Source: Sthenelais limicola
Taxonomy: Eukaryota; Annelida; Polychaeta; Phyllodocida; Sigalionidae
DNA length: 64,000 bases
Direction: 5' to 3'
Assembly: GCA_942159475.1 (NCBI GenBank)
Contig: OW804094.1
Location: forward strand, 56,044,966 to 56,108,965
Under the pieces are notes generated by a model, which saw only the letters and a program-made list of their open reading frames with translations, had not been told where the DNA came from and ran no database searches. Shown here piece by piece: positions 43,951 through 54,985 of the stretch; the stretch's first letter is position 1, and each line of letters starts with the position of its first letter. The translations under genes and the position numbers were made by a program.

Positions 43951-43990
43951 AACTGACGTCATAGAGCTACGTCGCAACATGCCGACGTAA
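43879..43990 (-). promoter_or_regulatory. Probable promoter and first exon of the unidentified gene
   Basis: A perfect CRE palindrome TGACGTCA at 43954-43961 lies just upstream, on the minus strand, of a candidate non-coding exon that ends with the donor at 43879. The surroundings are richer in CG than the neighbouring sequence (GCGGCC, CGTCGC, GACGT). The transcription start itself is not visible. Confidence 0.4.
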
Positions 43991-44639
43991 ATATAGCAGA
44001 CGTGACAACCGCTCCAGGGCAACAGACGAAATACCCCCAACACGCTTGTTTTTGCTTAGCCTAGGCTATGGGGCTATAGTTTGGGTTTAGAAACGATCCA
44101 ATGCGTAGACCAAGATACTCTCCACTCTTAGAGGTAACATGTAAAGCCTACTGATATAGAAATTTAGTAAGCTAGTGGGGGCGCGGGATGGGGTGGGGGG
44201 TTATATCGGGGGAAACCACACCAACATTTCTTGTTTAATTAGGCCTGTATACTATCAAAATCAGGGAAAATACCCGAATAATCACTATCCAATTTAAAGT
44301 TATAATCGAAAAAAATCGATATCTAAATATATTGGCAGAATTTATGCTCCCAACTCAGTTTATAACAAAATGGCTAAATTGGAGTGAAAAAACGTTGCCA
44401 GACAAAATGGCAGTGCTTTTTGAAATAATTAGATGAAGTTTGTCTAAGTAACGTTAGTTTGATTTCATAAGCATAGGTTCTGAGACGTAGGCCTACCTTG
44501 AGATAAACTGAACCATTTTGTATTTGTCTTGATTTCTCATTATCAAAAAAACATTCAAACTTCAAATGAACATTAGCAGGGGTCAGCTTCCTATGGCACA
44601 TGAATTAATTATACTACTGTGGTGCGCGGCTCTGGATTT

Positions 44640-45440
44640 AGTCCAGTCCCTGAAGGTGAAAAATAGGTCCTACCCGGAAAAAAATGGTATAGAAACGCTT
44701 TTGGTGTCAAAAGAAGCGGGATTTCGAGGAGAATAACATATCCAAAATCCGAAATTTTTTTTTATGCCCGTTTAAATGGTCAAAAATAATTATTTAAGTA
44801 TTTGACAATTTTCAAAATACCTACCCTGAGAAAAATCGGAGAAAAACATGTATTTGATGTCAAATGAAGCAGATTTGTGAGTATAAAAAGATATCCAGCA
44901 TTCACAACAATCTGTTATGCTATACTTTTTTTATGTGCAATAAAATGATTTTTTAATATTTTTTTAATATTTTTTTTATTTTTTTTTTCGGCACACAACT
45001 CTCAGAAAATGGTATAGAGACACTTTTGGTATCAAAAGAAGTGTTGAATTAGGTAGAATAACATATCCAAAATTGGCAAAAATCCGCTTGGGGGGATATT
45101 CTATACATTCATTCAAATGTAAAAAGTGAGAATTTTAGTATTTGATTTTTTTCAAAACGCCTACCAAAATAAAATCGGAGAAAGATGTATCTGATATTAA
45201 AAGAAGAAGAATTTTAATTCGAAAAACATATTCAAAATTCACAACAATCCATTGTGCTAAATTATTTTTTGTGCTATAAAAGGAATTTTTAATATTATTT
45301 TTATTATTTTATTCGGTACACAAACTTAAAAAATGGTATGGAGACACTTTTGGTATCAAGAGAAGTGTTATATTAAGTAGAATAACATATCCAAAATTCG
45401 CAAAAATCTGCTTTGGGGAATATTTTATATATCCATTTAA
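44640..45440. repeat. Satellite-like tandem repeat, about 325-bp period
   Basis: AAAATGGTAT followed by AGA(A/G)AC(G/A)CTTTTGGT-type sequence recurs at 44681, 45006 and 45330, spacings of 325 and 324 bases. A diverged half-unit, marked by AAATCGGAGAAA(A)A, lies midway between. The true unit may therefore be about 162 bases in a dimeric array. A related inverted copy lies at 51237-51493. Confidence 0.8.
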
Positions 45441-45536
45441 ATGTTTAAGATAAATAATTTTAGTAACTTATTTTATCATATCAATCAGCTATCCAAGAAG
45501 CATGTCTCGCATTGCCTTTAGCATGAATCAGACTAC

Positions 45537-46279
45537 TTAAAGAGATAAACCACTGTTCTCCGCACTGCTGCAGGTGGGAGTTAAAGGAACTAATGCATGA
45601 AAAATAAGGATTGACAGTAATTTTTTCAAACTTTGTCTTGAGAAAGTACATGGTTGGAGGATAACAAAAAGCAAAAAAAAATGGATCTCAGCATATTTTT
45701 TTTCTTTCTAGAGACCAGCAAAGTTTAGTATTGAAGTATGTGGGAAAAATGGATATTTTCTCAGTTTTTCCAAGATTTCAGACAGACAAATAACATTTTT
45801 CAATTGAAATGTCTTCTAAACATAACCACTATAGATGTTTGCCCTCATGTATGATGGAACAGGGTATCAACATATTTTGAAATGTATTATTTAGCATTGA
45901 AAATCTTCAATATTCCTGTTTTTAACTCACCACCATGCAGATTCAGTTGAATAACTTTTTTAAAAGGTCGGTGACCCCCATTTTTTATTGCTTGAAAGGG
46001 TAAAGCAATATGTTAGCTATGTTTATAGACATTTTTAGGAGAAAGTTATTTTCAATTTTTTTTTTATACTGAAAAAACGAAAAAATTGTCCTTTTCTCAT
46101 AGACTTCTATAGTGAACAACCATAAATTTTGAGGCTCCCTAAAATGAAAACTAACCCGGTGACATATTGTTTTTATTGGCTTTTTGAATTCACATAACCT
46201 TGTTCTTTCATGAGGCAAAGTTTAAACAAAATGTTATTTTCAGTTTTTTTCCCAGTTGAACTGTGGTTTATCTCTTTAA
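45537..46279. mobile_element. TTAA-flanked MITE-like element
   Basis: TTAA at 45537-45540 is followed by AGAGATAAACCAC (45541-45553). The exact reverse complement GTGGTTTATCTCT (46263-46275) is followed by TTAA (46276-46279). The 735-bp interior is AT-rich without ORF. TTAA targets are used by piggyBac-type transposases, but the termini do not look like canonical piggyBac ends, so the family is uncertain. Confidence 0.75.
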
Positions 46280-46284
46280 CTAAA

Positions 46285-47200
46285 CATTTCAGATATATCT
46301 ATTTAATCAATCTCCTAAAGTATTCACATTAGATTTAGTTTAATTAGTTTAGTTCTATCAGAAATCTAAATATTATAATTATAGCATTTTACATCATCTC
46401 AATCAATGTTGAATATTGTTGAAAATTTAAGCAGCATTGATAATATTATCTTGCCCAAGTGTTTTGACAAATAAAACTCATAGCAGGCAAGTTGTTTTTG
46501 CCATGAGCTTGCCCACACCGGCTGCCTAGAATTACTGGTGGTTATATTGCGACCAGAAATCTTGTCTATTTCTGAAATGTAGAACATTTCTGTTGATTTT
46601 TTTTATCACAATGAAGGACTAATTTGGCAAATATTTGTATCTCAGGTGGATATTATATTCAGTGATGCAAATAAGGATCAGTTTCCATCAAGAAATGATT
46701 AATTATTACTTAAAAGAAGGCATAAAGACAACTCAACTCAGTGATTAATTATTAATAATTGATTGTAAATCTTTTTTACCAAAACATTTGTGACATTACT
46801 CAGGACAACTGAAAATTCTGGCGACAGCCTGATTTTGTCAGGGACTTGCCGTGTGGGGCAATCTCTTTTTTCACTTGTTTCAACCACTGTAATATATTAA
46901 ACATGTTTTGCTAAGAAAAGTTAAATAAGGTTGTATTGAATTGTATGTAACATTTGGCTGTTAATTCTCATTCAATGAAGATAATACCAAGTTTTTGTTG
47001 CTAGTTAATATCATTTTGTTGTGAACTTAAAACGTAATTAACAAGTTTCAATAACTAACTCACATACCCTTCTACCTGACTAGGGGTGCGTCATTTTTCG
47101 AACATCAATGACCTAGCTTCCCACATTCTGATGGGTCAATATAATAAAAGAATCAATATAATCAATAGGGGAAATAATTATGTAGGTAAACCACAGATAA
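46285..47200. other. Sequence upstream of the CR1-like LINE
   Basis: AT-rich sequence, partly perhaps the 5' UTR of the LINE that follows. I see no ORF1 and no other recognisable feature. Confidence 0.45.
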
Positions 47201-50200
47201 ATAATGGTTGACAACCTAAAACTACTCACAAGTGGTTTCAGCATCGTGAATGTAAACGTTAGAAGCCTAAAAAGTAACTGGACTAACTTCAAAAATACTA
47301 TTCTACCTATTTTCCCAGACATCGTCCTCTGCACTGAGACATTCCTGACCAGTTTGGATAGAAACCTGGACCATGAACTAGATGGGTACAACTCTATTGT
47401 TAGACAAGATCGCTGTGTACTAAACCCTGATAACAGTGTTAAATTGGGTGGTGGCGTTGGATGCTACATAAAAAATGGTTACACGTTCAAAACACACTAT
47501 ACTCTGAATGTATCAAATGCAAATATTGAGCTACTATGTTGTACTATTCTGTTTACTAATAAGAGGAACCTCAATATTTTTGTTGTATATAAACCGCCAG
47601 ATGGCAACAAGAATGTCTTTATGGAAGAATTACTTGCTACTGTCTCAAAACCTATCTTTGACAACAATAACTGTGATGTTGTAATTGCCGGAGATTTCAA
47701 TTTTAACATGTTTAATACCCAGGACCAAGCAGTCATAAATCTTACAGATATGGGTCATGAACTGGGGTTAACTCAATTGATAAAAGACACAACCAGATTT
47801 GACATTAGGGAAGACAGAGAGCGTGTCCATGAGTCCTGTATAGATTTGATTTTTAGCAAGGAGGATTATGTGTATGCTAGTGGTGTACTCGATGTATGGG
47901 TAGCTGACCATCTGATGACCTTTGTAACCCTTAGGAGACAAAAGTTCAAATCTCGCAAACCAAAAGTAATTGAATACAGAAACTATAGAGACTATACAAC
48001 TGCTGACTTTATTACTAGAATTAGAAATATCGACTGGAACTGTATCATTGATTTGGAAAACCCTGAAGAGGCTTGGAATCTTTTCATTAAAAAGTTATCT
48101 ACAGCCCTGTCACGCATATGTCCAGTCGTAAAGAAAAAAATTACCCTACCTAGGGAAAAATGGATGACTGACGAGCTGCTTATACAAATAAGAGATAAGG
48201 ACAAAGCACTGAAAAAAGCCAAAAAAACGAGAAAACACGATGACTGGGTGACAGCTAAGAAAAAAAGAAACAGAGTTACAAACTCATGCCGCAAGGCCAG
48301 AAAAAGGTACCTGTCTAACCTAAGCATAGAAACTTTCAATGACAACAAAGAATTCTGGTCAATGGTTGGTCAGCTCATTCCCAAAAAGTCGAGAAATTCT
48401 AACAATGAAATAAATATTATTGATGAAAACACTAAACTACCAGTACCCATTGAAAATGTAGCTACACATTTCAATAACTTTTTTGCCTCAATTGGAGAGA
48501 ATTTAGCAGCACAAATTGATGCGCCATGGACTTTTATAGGGCAAGAGTGTGAACAAACCTTGAGTGATGTGTTTACAAATCCAGATGAAATTGTAAAAAT
48601 TGCACAAGATATCAATGTCAACAAGGGTAGCAATATTCCATTCATGAAGTCGTTTGTTTTCAAAGATGTATTCAAAGCGATACCCTCTGTCTTGAGTCAC
48701 ATATTTAACCTCATACTTGCTTCAAATTCGATTCCAAATTCCTGGAAAAAAGGATGTGTCACCCCGCTGTTCAAAGGTGGAGAAGCCTCAGTAATTTCTA
48801 ACTATAGGCCTATAACCCAGCTTCCTATTCAGTCGAAGTTATTAGAAAAGGTTATTCACAGTAGACTACTAGATTTCTTTGAAAATCACAATGTCCTTTC
48901 CGATAAACAAAATGGTTACAGAAAATCAAGATCAACTGTGGACACGATCTCTGACTTCACAGACGACATACTAAAAGACAGGAACAATGGTAGCACCTCT
49001 TTCGCTGTATTTTTTGACCTAAAAAAGGCATTTGATACGGTGAACCACAATGTACTTTTAGCCAAATTAGACAAATATGGTATTAAGGGCAACTTGCTTG
49101 CCTTATTGCGTAACTACCTCACAGGGAGAACACAAACAACAGTTTGCAATGATACTGAATCTTTGAGTGCTAGTGTAAATTATGGAGTTCCCCAGGGATC
49201 TATCCTGGGGCCCCTGCTTTTTCTTATCTACGTAAATGATGTAGAACATTGTCTCGTTCATAGCAGAGTAAAGCTTTTTGCAGATGACACTGTTATATAC
49301 TGTAGCCATAATAACACTGACACCCTGAATGTACTACTGCAAGAAGATACTAACAATTTTTTTCGTTGGTGTGAGTCTAATAAATTGACATTGAATGTGA
49401 GCAAAACTAAGACAATGCACCTCAGAGGTGTTCGAAGCAGAGTAAATCATGTTAAACCGAATATTATCATTAGTGGTACTCAGCTTGATTGTGTAGAATC
49501 TTACAAATACTTGGGCATTACATTAGACGCCAATCTGAAATATGATATGCAAGTGCGATCTACCCATAAAAATGTGAGTCATAAAATGTACCTCCTCAAG
49601 AGAATTTCTAAACTGGTGCCACCACAGGTTCTTCTAAGAATTTACAAGGTATTTATACTCCCATTGTTAGATTACGGTGACGTTATCTACAGCGGATGTG
49701 CAGCAAGGCACATTGATAAACTGCAAATTTTACAAAACAAGTGCCTAAAAATTGCACTCAAACTCCCAAAGTTAACAAATACACTACTTATTCACAGAAT
49801 AGCCAGTGTACCAAAGTTAGTGGACAGAAGGAGGGCTCATATCCTAAACCTTGCCTTTAAACGAAGCAAAAAACCAGCCTTTGTTGACCAATATGTAAGA
49901 CAGACCAGACAGTGGCAGGCACCAGTGCTGTTCTCAAATAGGCCAAACATTGTGTCTTATGACCAAAGTGTCCAAAGAAAAACTGCGTTACTATGGAACA
50001 ATCTCGATGTTGACACAAGAAACATAAATGATTATAAGGTTTTCACAGCCTTAACCAAGGCTGAATGTATGTTACCTATATTCTCTTAAAACTGTAAATA
50101 TCCTCCTATCTCTCACCCCTCATCCTATCATCGTAGTTCTCTCCTAGTTCCTTCTCTTAACTAGTCTCTTTCTATTTGTGTTGTTACATGCATAAACAAG

Positions 50201-50390
50201 TCACAGTTTATCGAACCAAAAGGTAATAGCCACTCAACCAGATTTAACTGTTCAAATGGTTAAAACTGAGGCTCATTTCCTACCAATTATACACATGTCA
50301 CTGTACTCTGCAAGAATAGATTGTATATCGTCATATTATTTTGTGTATCGATTAATAAACGTTTCTAATAAAAAAAAAAATAAAAAAGAA
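47100..50390 (+). mobile_element. CR1-group LINE, copy 1
   Basis: One long intact ORF (47204-50089) is followed by a 3' UTR of about 280 bases ending AATAAACGTTTCTAATAAA and an A-rich tail at about 50365-50388. A second copy at 51495-54530 defines the same 3' end. The 5' boundary is not defined and I could not find a target duplication, so the left coordinate is approximate. Confidence 0.8.
47204..50089 (+). CDS. CR1-like ORF2: APE endonuclease and reverse transcriptase, intact 961 residues
   Basis: The endonuclease occupies about residues 10-245 (IVNVNVRSLKSN, LCTETFL, VVYKPPDG, AGDFNFN, ESCIDLIFS, VADHLMTF). A basic linker (about 300-400: PREKWMTDELLIQIRDKDKA) is followed by the reverse transcriptase: VTPLFKGGE, NYRPITQLP, FFDLKKAFDTVNHNVLLAKL, YGVPQGSILGPLLFLIYVND and LFADDT with D694 and D695. 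The thumb region has SYKYLGITLD and LPLLDYGDVIYSG. These sequence blocks resemble CR1-superfamily clades such as Rex1, Crack or Daphne. It would make target-primed cDNA of its own RNA. The usual SDH of the endonuclease reads ADH here. The frame has no stops, so this copy is young. Confidence 0.9.
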   Translation: MVDNLKLLTSGFSIVNVNVRSLKSNWTNFKNTILPIFPDIVLCTETFLTSLDRNLDHELDGYNSIVRQDRCVLNPDNSVKLGGGVGCYIKNGYTFKTHYTLNVSNANIELLCCTILFTNKRNLNIFVVYKPPDGNKNVFMEELLATVSKPIFDNNNCDVVIAGDFNFNMFNTQDQAVINLTDMGHELGLTQLIKDTTRFDIREDRERVHESCIDLIFSKEDYVYASGVLDVWVADHLMTFVTLRRQKFKSRKPKVIEYRNYRDYTTADFITRIRNIDWNCIIDLENPEEAWNLFIKKLSTALSRICPVVKKKITLPREKWMTDELLIQIRDKDKALKKAKKTRKHDDWVTAKKKRNRVTNSCRKARKRYLSNLSIETFNDNKEFWSMVGQLIPKKSRNSNNEINIIDENTKLPVPIENVATHFNNFFASIGENLAAQIDAPWTFIGQECEQTLSDVFTNPDEIVKIAQDINVNKGSNIPFMKSFVFKDVFKAIPSVLSHIFNLILASNSIPNSWKKGCVTPLFKGGEASVISNYRPITQLPIQSKLLEKVIHSRLLDFFENHNVLSDKQNGYRKSRSTVDTISDFTDDILKDRNNGSTSFAVFFDLKKAFDTVNHNVLLAKLDKYGIKGNLLALLRNYLTGRTQTTVCNDTESLSASVNYGVPQGSILGPLLFLIYVNDVEHCLVHSRVKLFADDTVIYCSHNNTDTLNVLLQEDTNNFFRWCESNKLTLNVSKTKTMHLRGVRSRVNHVKPNIIISGTQLDCVESYKYLGITLDANLKYDMQVRSTHKNVSHKMYLLKRISKLVPPQVLLRIYKVFILPLLDYGDVIYSGCAARHIDKLQILQNKCLKIALKLPKLTNTLLIHRIASVPKLVDRRRAHILNLAFKRSKKPAFVDQYVRQTRQWQAPVLFSNRPNIVSYDQSVQRKTALLWNNLDVDTRNINDYKVFTALTKAECMLPIFS

Positions 50391-51236
50391 TGTTACTCAC
50401 AACCATCCCAATCAAACTGTCAAGGAAAATGACCAAGCTATCACAGGATTGGAAGTCAGAATCGAATGAGGCGTTTTAAGCAAGAGATGAACAAGATGAT
50501 GAGGAAGTATGAGAGCACCAGTGCTTGAAGAGGGAGGGCATATATATATGATGATAGTAATATTTATGTGAACATTCTAATACAAGAAATTGTGATGAGG
50601 CCCAATGGCATTTCCTCTAGCTAGATTAGAGAATTTAGGTGCGGTATTGGCAGACTGCAAATTTGCTTCAAGAGAATTCCAGTAAAAGGGGATTTTGTAA
50701 TAAATGGATTTCCTTATTTGCCATAAGTTGCCAGGTCTTATAATATGTGTCTTATAATATAGAAATACAAACCCTCGAAGGATTTCTTAAGAACACGTAG
50801 GTTATGCATCAACCCAAATATTAGGATATGGTACTTCATCATAACTGGTGAACTGGTATGTTTTATATTATTGCCTTTACCTCATTTGAACAGAATACAT
50901 GAGGAAATGCATGCTAATTGTACAGGTCCAACCCTCTAGTGCCAATATATTTTGGAGAGAGATTTTGGACCTCTTACCATCTTAAACCCATTTTTGCCAG
51001 TATGTTATTCCACTGGCAATGTGGTGGGGGGCTCATTAAATATTGTAATGTATTAATTACTATTTTATTCCACAGTAAAATATCAATATTTAGCAACCAA
51101 GACACTGCATTATCTTCAATGATGGCCAATAAGCAGACAAATGTTGATACAAAAATCCATACTTTTTCACTTCACTTCTCTATGCAAAGACATGCTTAAA
51201 GTTTTGAAATATTCAAACAGGCATAAAAATTGTTTC
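50391..51236. other. Sequence between the CR1-like LINE and the inverted satellite copy
   Basis: AT-rich, with short open frames lacking motifs. I see nothing I can name. Confidence 0.45.
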
Positions 51237-51493
51237 CCACCGCGGATTCCTGTGGATTTTGGATATGTTATTCTACTCAGACCTGCGCTTCATTTGACAC
51301 CAAAATTGTCTTCATCACATTTTTTGGGGGGTTGGCGTGCCCCCAAAATCGCTTAAAAAACAGTCAAAAAAACATTCAAATGGACAAAAAAATTTCGGAT
51401 ATGTCATTCTACTCGACATTCCGTTTCTTTTGACACCAAAAGTGTTTCTATACCATTTTTTTCCGGGTCAAAACCTTCAGGGACTGGACTAAT
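51237..51493. repeat. Inverted copy of the 44640-45440 repeat
   Basis: The reverse complement of this stretch starts TTTAGTCCAGTCCCTGAAGG-like and runs on through CCCGGAAAAAAATGGTATAG and CTTTTGGTGTCAAAAG, as at 44636-44720. It carries about two shorter units (TTGACACCAAA near 51295 and 51431). The second CR1-like copy begins directly at its right edge. Confidence 0.8.
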
Positions 51494-53905
51494 TAAATCT
51501 TACAGATATGGGTCATGAACTGGGGTTAACTCAGTTGATAAATGACACAACCAGATTTGACATTAGGGAAGACAGAGAGCGTGTCCATGAGTCCTGTATA
51601 GATTTGATTTTTAGCAAGGAGGATTATGTGTATGCTAGTGGTGTACTCGATTTATGGGTAGCTGACCATCTGATGACATTTGTAACCCTTAGGAGACAAA
51701 AGTTCAAATCTCGCAAACCAAAAGTAATTGAATACAGAAACTATAAAGACTATACGACTGCTGATTTTATTACTAGAATTAGAAATATCGACTGGAACTG
51801 TATCATTGATTTGGAAAACCCTGAAGAGGCTTGGAATCTTTTCATTGAAAAGTTATCTACAGCCCTGTCACGCATATGTCCAGTCGTAAATAAAAAAATT
51901 ACCCTACCTAGGGAAAAATGGATGACTGACGAGCTGCTTATACAAATAAGAGATAAGGACAGAGCACTGAAAAAAGCCAAAGAAACGAGAAAACACAATG
52001 ACTGGGTGACAGCTAAAAAAAAAAGAAACAGAGTTACTAACTTATGCCGCAAGGCCAGAAAAAGGTACCTGTCTAACCTAAGCATAGAAACTTTCAATGA
52101 CAACAAAGAATTCTGGTCAATGGTTGGTCAGCTCATTCCCAAAAAGTCAAAAAATTCTAACAATGAAATAAATATTATTGATGACAACACTAAACTACCA
52201 GTACCCATTGAAAATGTAGCTACACATTTCAATAACTTTTTTGCCTCAATTGGAGAGAATTTAGCAGCACAAATTGATGCGCCATGGACTTTTATAGGGC
52301 AAGAGTGTGAACAAACCTTGAGTGATGTGTTTACAAATCCAGATGAGATTGTAAAAATTGCACAAGATATCAATGTCAACAAGGGTAGCAATATTCCATT
52401 CATAAAGTCGTTTGTTTTCAAAGATGTATTCAAAGCGATACCCTCTGTCTTGAGTCACATATTTAACCTCATACTTGCTTCAAATTTGATTCCAAATTCC
52501 TGGAAAAAAGGATGTGTCACACCGTTGTTCAAAGGCGGAGAAGCCTCAGTAATTTCTAACTATAGACCTATAACCCAGCTTCCATTCAGTCGAAGTTATT
52601 AGAAAAGGTTATTCACAGTAGACTACAAGATTTCTTTGAAAATCACAATGTCCTTTCCAATAGACAAAATGGTTACAGAAAATCAAGATCGACTGTGGAC
52701 ACAATCTCTGACTTAACAGACGACATACTAAAAGATAGGAACAATGCTAACACCTCTTTCGCTGTATTTTTTGACCTAAAAAGGCATTTGATACGGTGAA
52801 CGGTTTGCGGTGAACGGTTTGCAATGATACTGAATCTTTCAGTGCTAGTATAAATTATGGAGTCCCCCAGGGATCTATCCTGGGGCCCCTGCTTTTTCTT
52901 ATCTATGTAAATGATGTAGAACATTGTCTTGTTCATAGCAAAGTAAAGCTTTTTGCAGATGACACTGTCATATACTGTAGCCATAATAACACTGACACCC
53001 TGAATGTACTACTGCAAGAAGATACTAACAATTTTTTTCGTTGGTGTGAGTCTAATAAATTGACATTGAATGTGAGCAAAACTAAGACAATGCACCTCAG
53101 AGGTGTTCGAAGCAGAGTAAATCATGTTAAACCAAATATTATCATTAGTGGTACTCAGCTTGATTGTGTAGAATCTTACAAATACTTGGGCATTACATTA
53201 GACGCCAATCTCAAATATGATATGCAAGTGCGATCTACCCATAAAAATGTGAGTCATAAAATGTACCTCCTCAAGAGAATTTCTAAACTGGCGCCACCAC
53301 AGGTTCTTCTAAGAATTTACAAGGTATTTATACTCCCATTGTTAGATTACGGTGACGTTGTGCGGATGTGCGGATGTGCAGCAAGGCACATTGACAAACT
53401 GCAAATTTTACAAAACAAGTGCCTAAAAATTGCACTCAAACTCCCAAAGTTAACAAATACACTACTTATTCACAGAATAGCCAGAGTACCAATGTTAGTG
53501 GACAGAAGGAGGGCTCATATCCTAAACCTTGCCTTTAAACGAAGCCAAAAACCAGCCTTTGTTGACCAAAATGTAATGACAGACCAGACAGTGGCAGGCA
53601 CCAGTGCTGTTCTCCAATAGGCCAAACATTGTGTCTTATGACCAAAGTGTCCAAAGAAAAACTGCGTTATTATGGAACAATCTCGATGTTAACACAAGAA
53701 ACATAAATGATTATAAGGTCTTCACAGCCTTAACCAAGGCTGAATGTATGTTACCTATATTCTCTTAAAACCGTAAATATCCTCCTATCTCTCACCCCTC
53801 ATCCTATTATTGTAGTTCTCTCCTAGTTTCTTCTTTTAGCGAGTCTCTTTCTATTTGTGTTGTTACATGCATAAACAAGTCACAGTTTATAGAACCCAAA
53901 GGTAT

Positions 53906-54195
53906 TATGCCATGATAGCTGTGCGTATCCACAAAAACATGGCCAGATTAGACCATGGCATAAACATGCCTGGATTTCACTAGCGGAATCCGCTTTTCGA
54001 ATGCAACCAATTTACTCCCGCTATTTTGATTGGTTACGTAATTCTAGCTGCGCCAATCAATGACGCTCATTTCATGACGCTCATTTCATGACGCAACGTT
54101 GTAGGCGCTTGTTTTTGCCGAGTCAGAGGGTTGCGAGACATGAAATGAAGGTAAATAACTCTTAAATAACTCTTAAATATATATCATGGCATAAA
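53906..54195. mobile_element. Short inverted-repeat element in the copy 2 3' UTR
   Basis: It begins TTATGCCATGATA (53906) and ends TATCATGGCATAA (54183-54195), exact inverted termini of 13 bases, with about 265 bases between. Comparison with copy 1 shows the LINE sequence is interrupted exactly at GGTA|ATAGCC. A second inverted-repeat module follows directly. Confidence 0.75.
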
Positions 54196-54364
54196 AATAT
54201 AACTAAACTTGAGCTGCATATGGGGCAACGCATTCACAAAACGCTTGTGCCTTTTGGTCAGTGTCTTTCACGCGTGCCTTCGGCACTTGTGAAAGACACT
54301 CACCAAAAGTCACTTGCGTTTTGTGAATACGTTGCCCCATATGCAGCTCGCGTTTAGTTATATC
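54196..54364. mobile_element. Long hairpin element in the copy 2 3' UTR
   Basis: The left arm, from ATATAACTAAACTTGAGC through TTTTGGTCAGTGTCTTTCAC, pairs with GTGAAAGACACTCACCAAAA through the GTTTAGTTATAT end. The arms are about 80 bases, with a short GCGTGCCTTCGGCACTT loop. Its right end abuts the resumed LINE sequence at TTA|ATAGCC. Confidence 0.8.
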
Positions 54365-54985
54365 TTAATAGCCACTCAACCAGATTTAACCATTCAAATG
54401 GTTAAAACTGAGGCTCATTTCCTACCAATTATACACATGTCATTGTACTCTGCAAGAATAGATTGTATATTGTCATATTATTTTGTGTATCGATTAATAA
54501 ACGTTTCTAAAAAAAAAAAAAAAAAAAAAATTAGTATTCACTCAACCAGAGCCGGGCGCCATGGCTGTCAGGTAGGCTATACGACAACCAGGTTGTGTAG
54601 GCTGTGTGTATTGCAAGTTGCGCTGGTCGCGGCTGTGCTATTACATCAAGTTTTGGCCATCATGAGGTCGTTGCTGTCTGTGTCTCTGTATTTTACCCAT
54701 TTTTAATGCTATGTGTCACTTTGTATTCTTTGTGTATTGACTTATTTTATCATATACACCAGCTGTCGGTGCATTTTCTTCTCTTTCGAGAAATCGGAAG
54801 AGGGGGGCATTGCGCACGCAGAGCTCTCTCGTCCCAGGTGACGTCAGATCCTGTAAACGTTCTCGGACGTCAGCATCTCGTCCTCTCTTTTCTCCGTCGT
54901 TCTCCGATTCAGGCAATTTCACTGTGGGGGAATTTTGTTTGGCCATTTCTCTTCTACTTTTCGTCATACCTTCTCTAAACTCGGT

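Larger units (their letters stand above)
51495..54530 (+). pseudogene. CR1-like LINE, copy 2: 5'-truncated and damaged
   Basis: It starts inside the endonuclease (at the position equal to about 47738 in copy 1) and is nearly identical to copy 1 from there to the poly(A) tail (54511-54530). Damage includes a one-base loss near 52583, which ends the first frame at 52602. A deletion of roughly 95 bases in the RT palm at 52795-52822 has been filled with two copies of GGTGAACGGTTTGC. There are small tandem changes near 53362 and a frameshift near 53575. The 3' UTR is split by a 460-bp insertion (53906-54364). Truncation at the 5' end is the normal outcome of incomplete reverse transcription. Confidence 0.9.
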
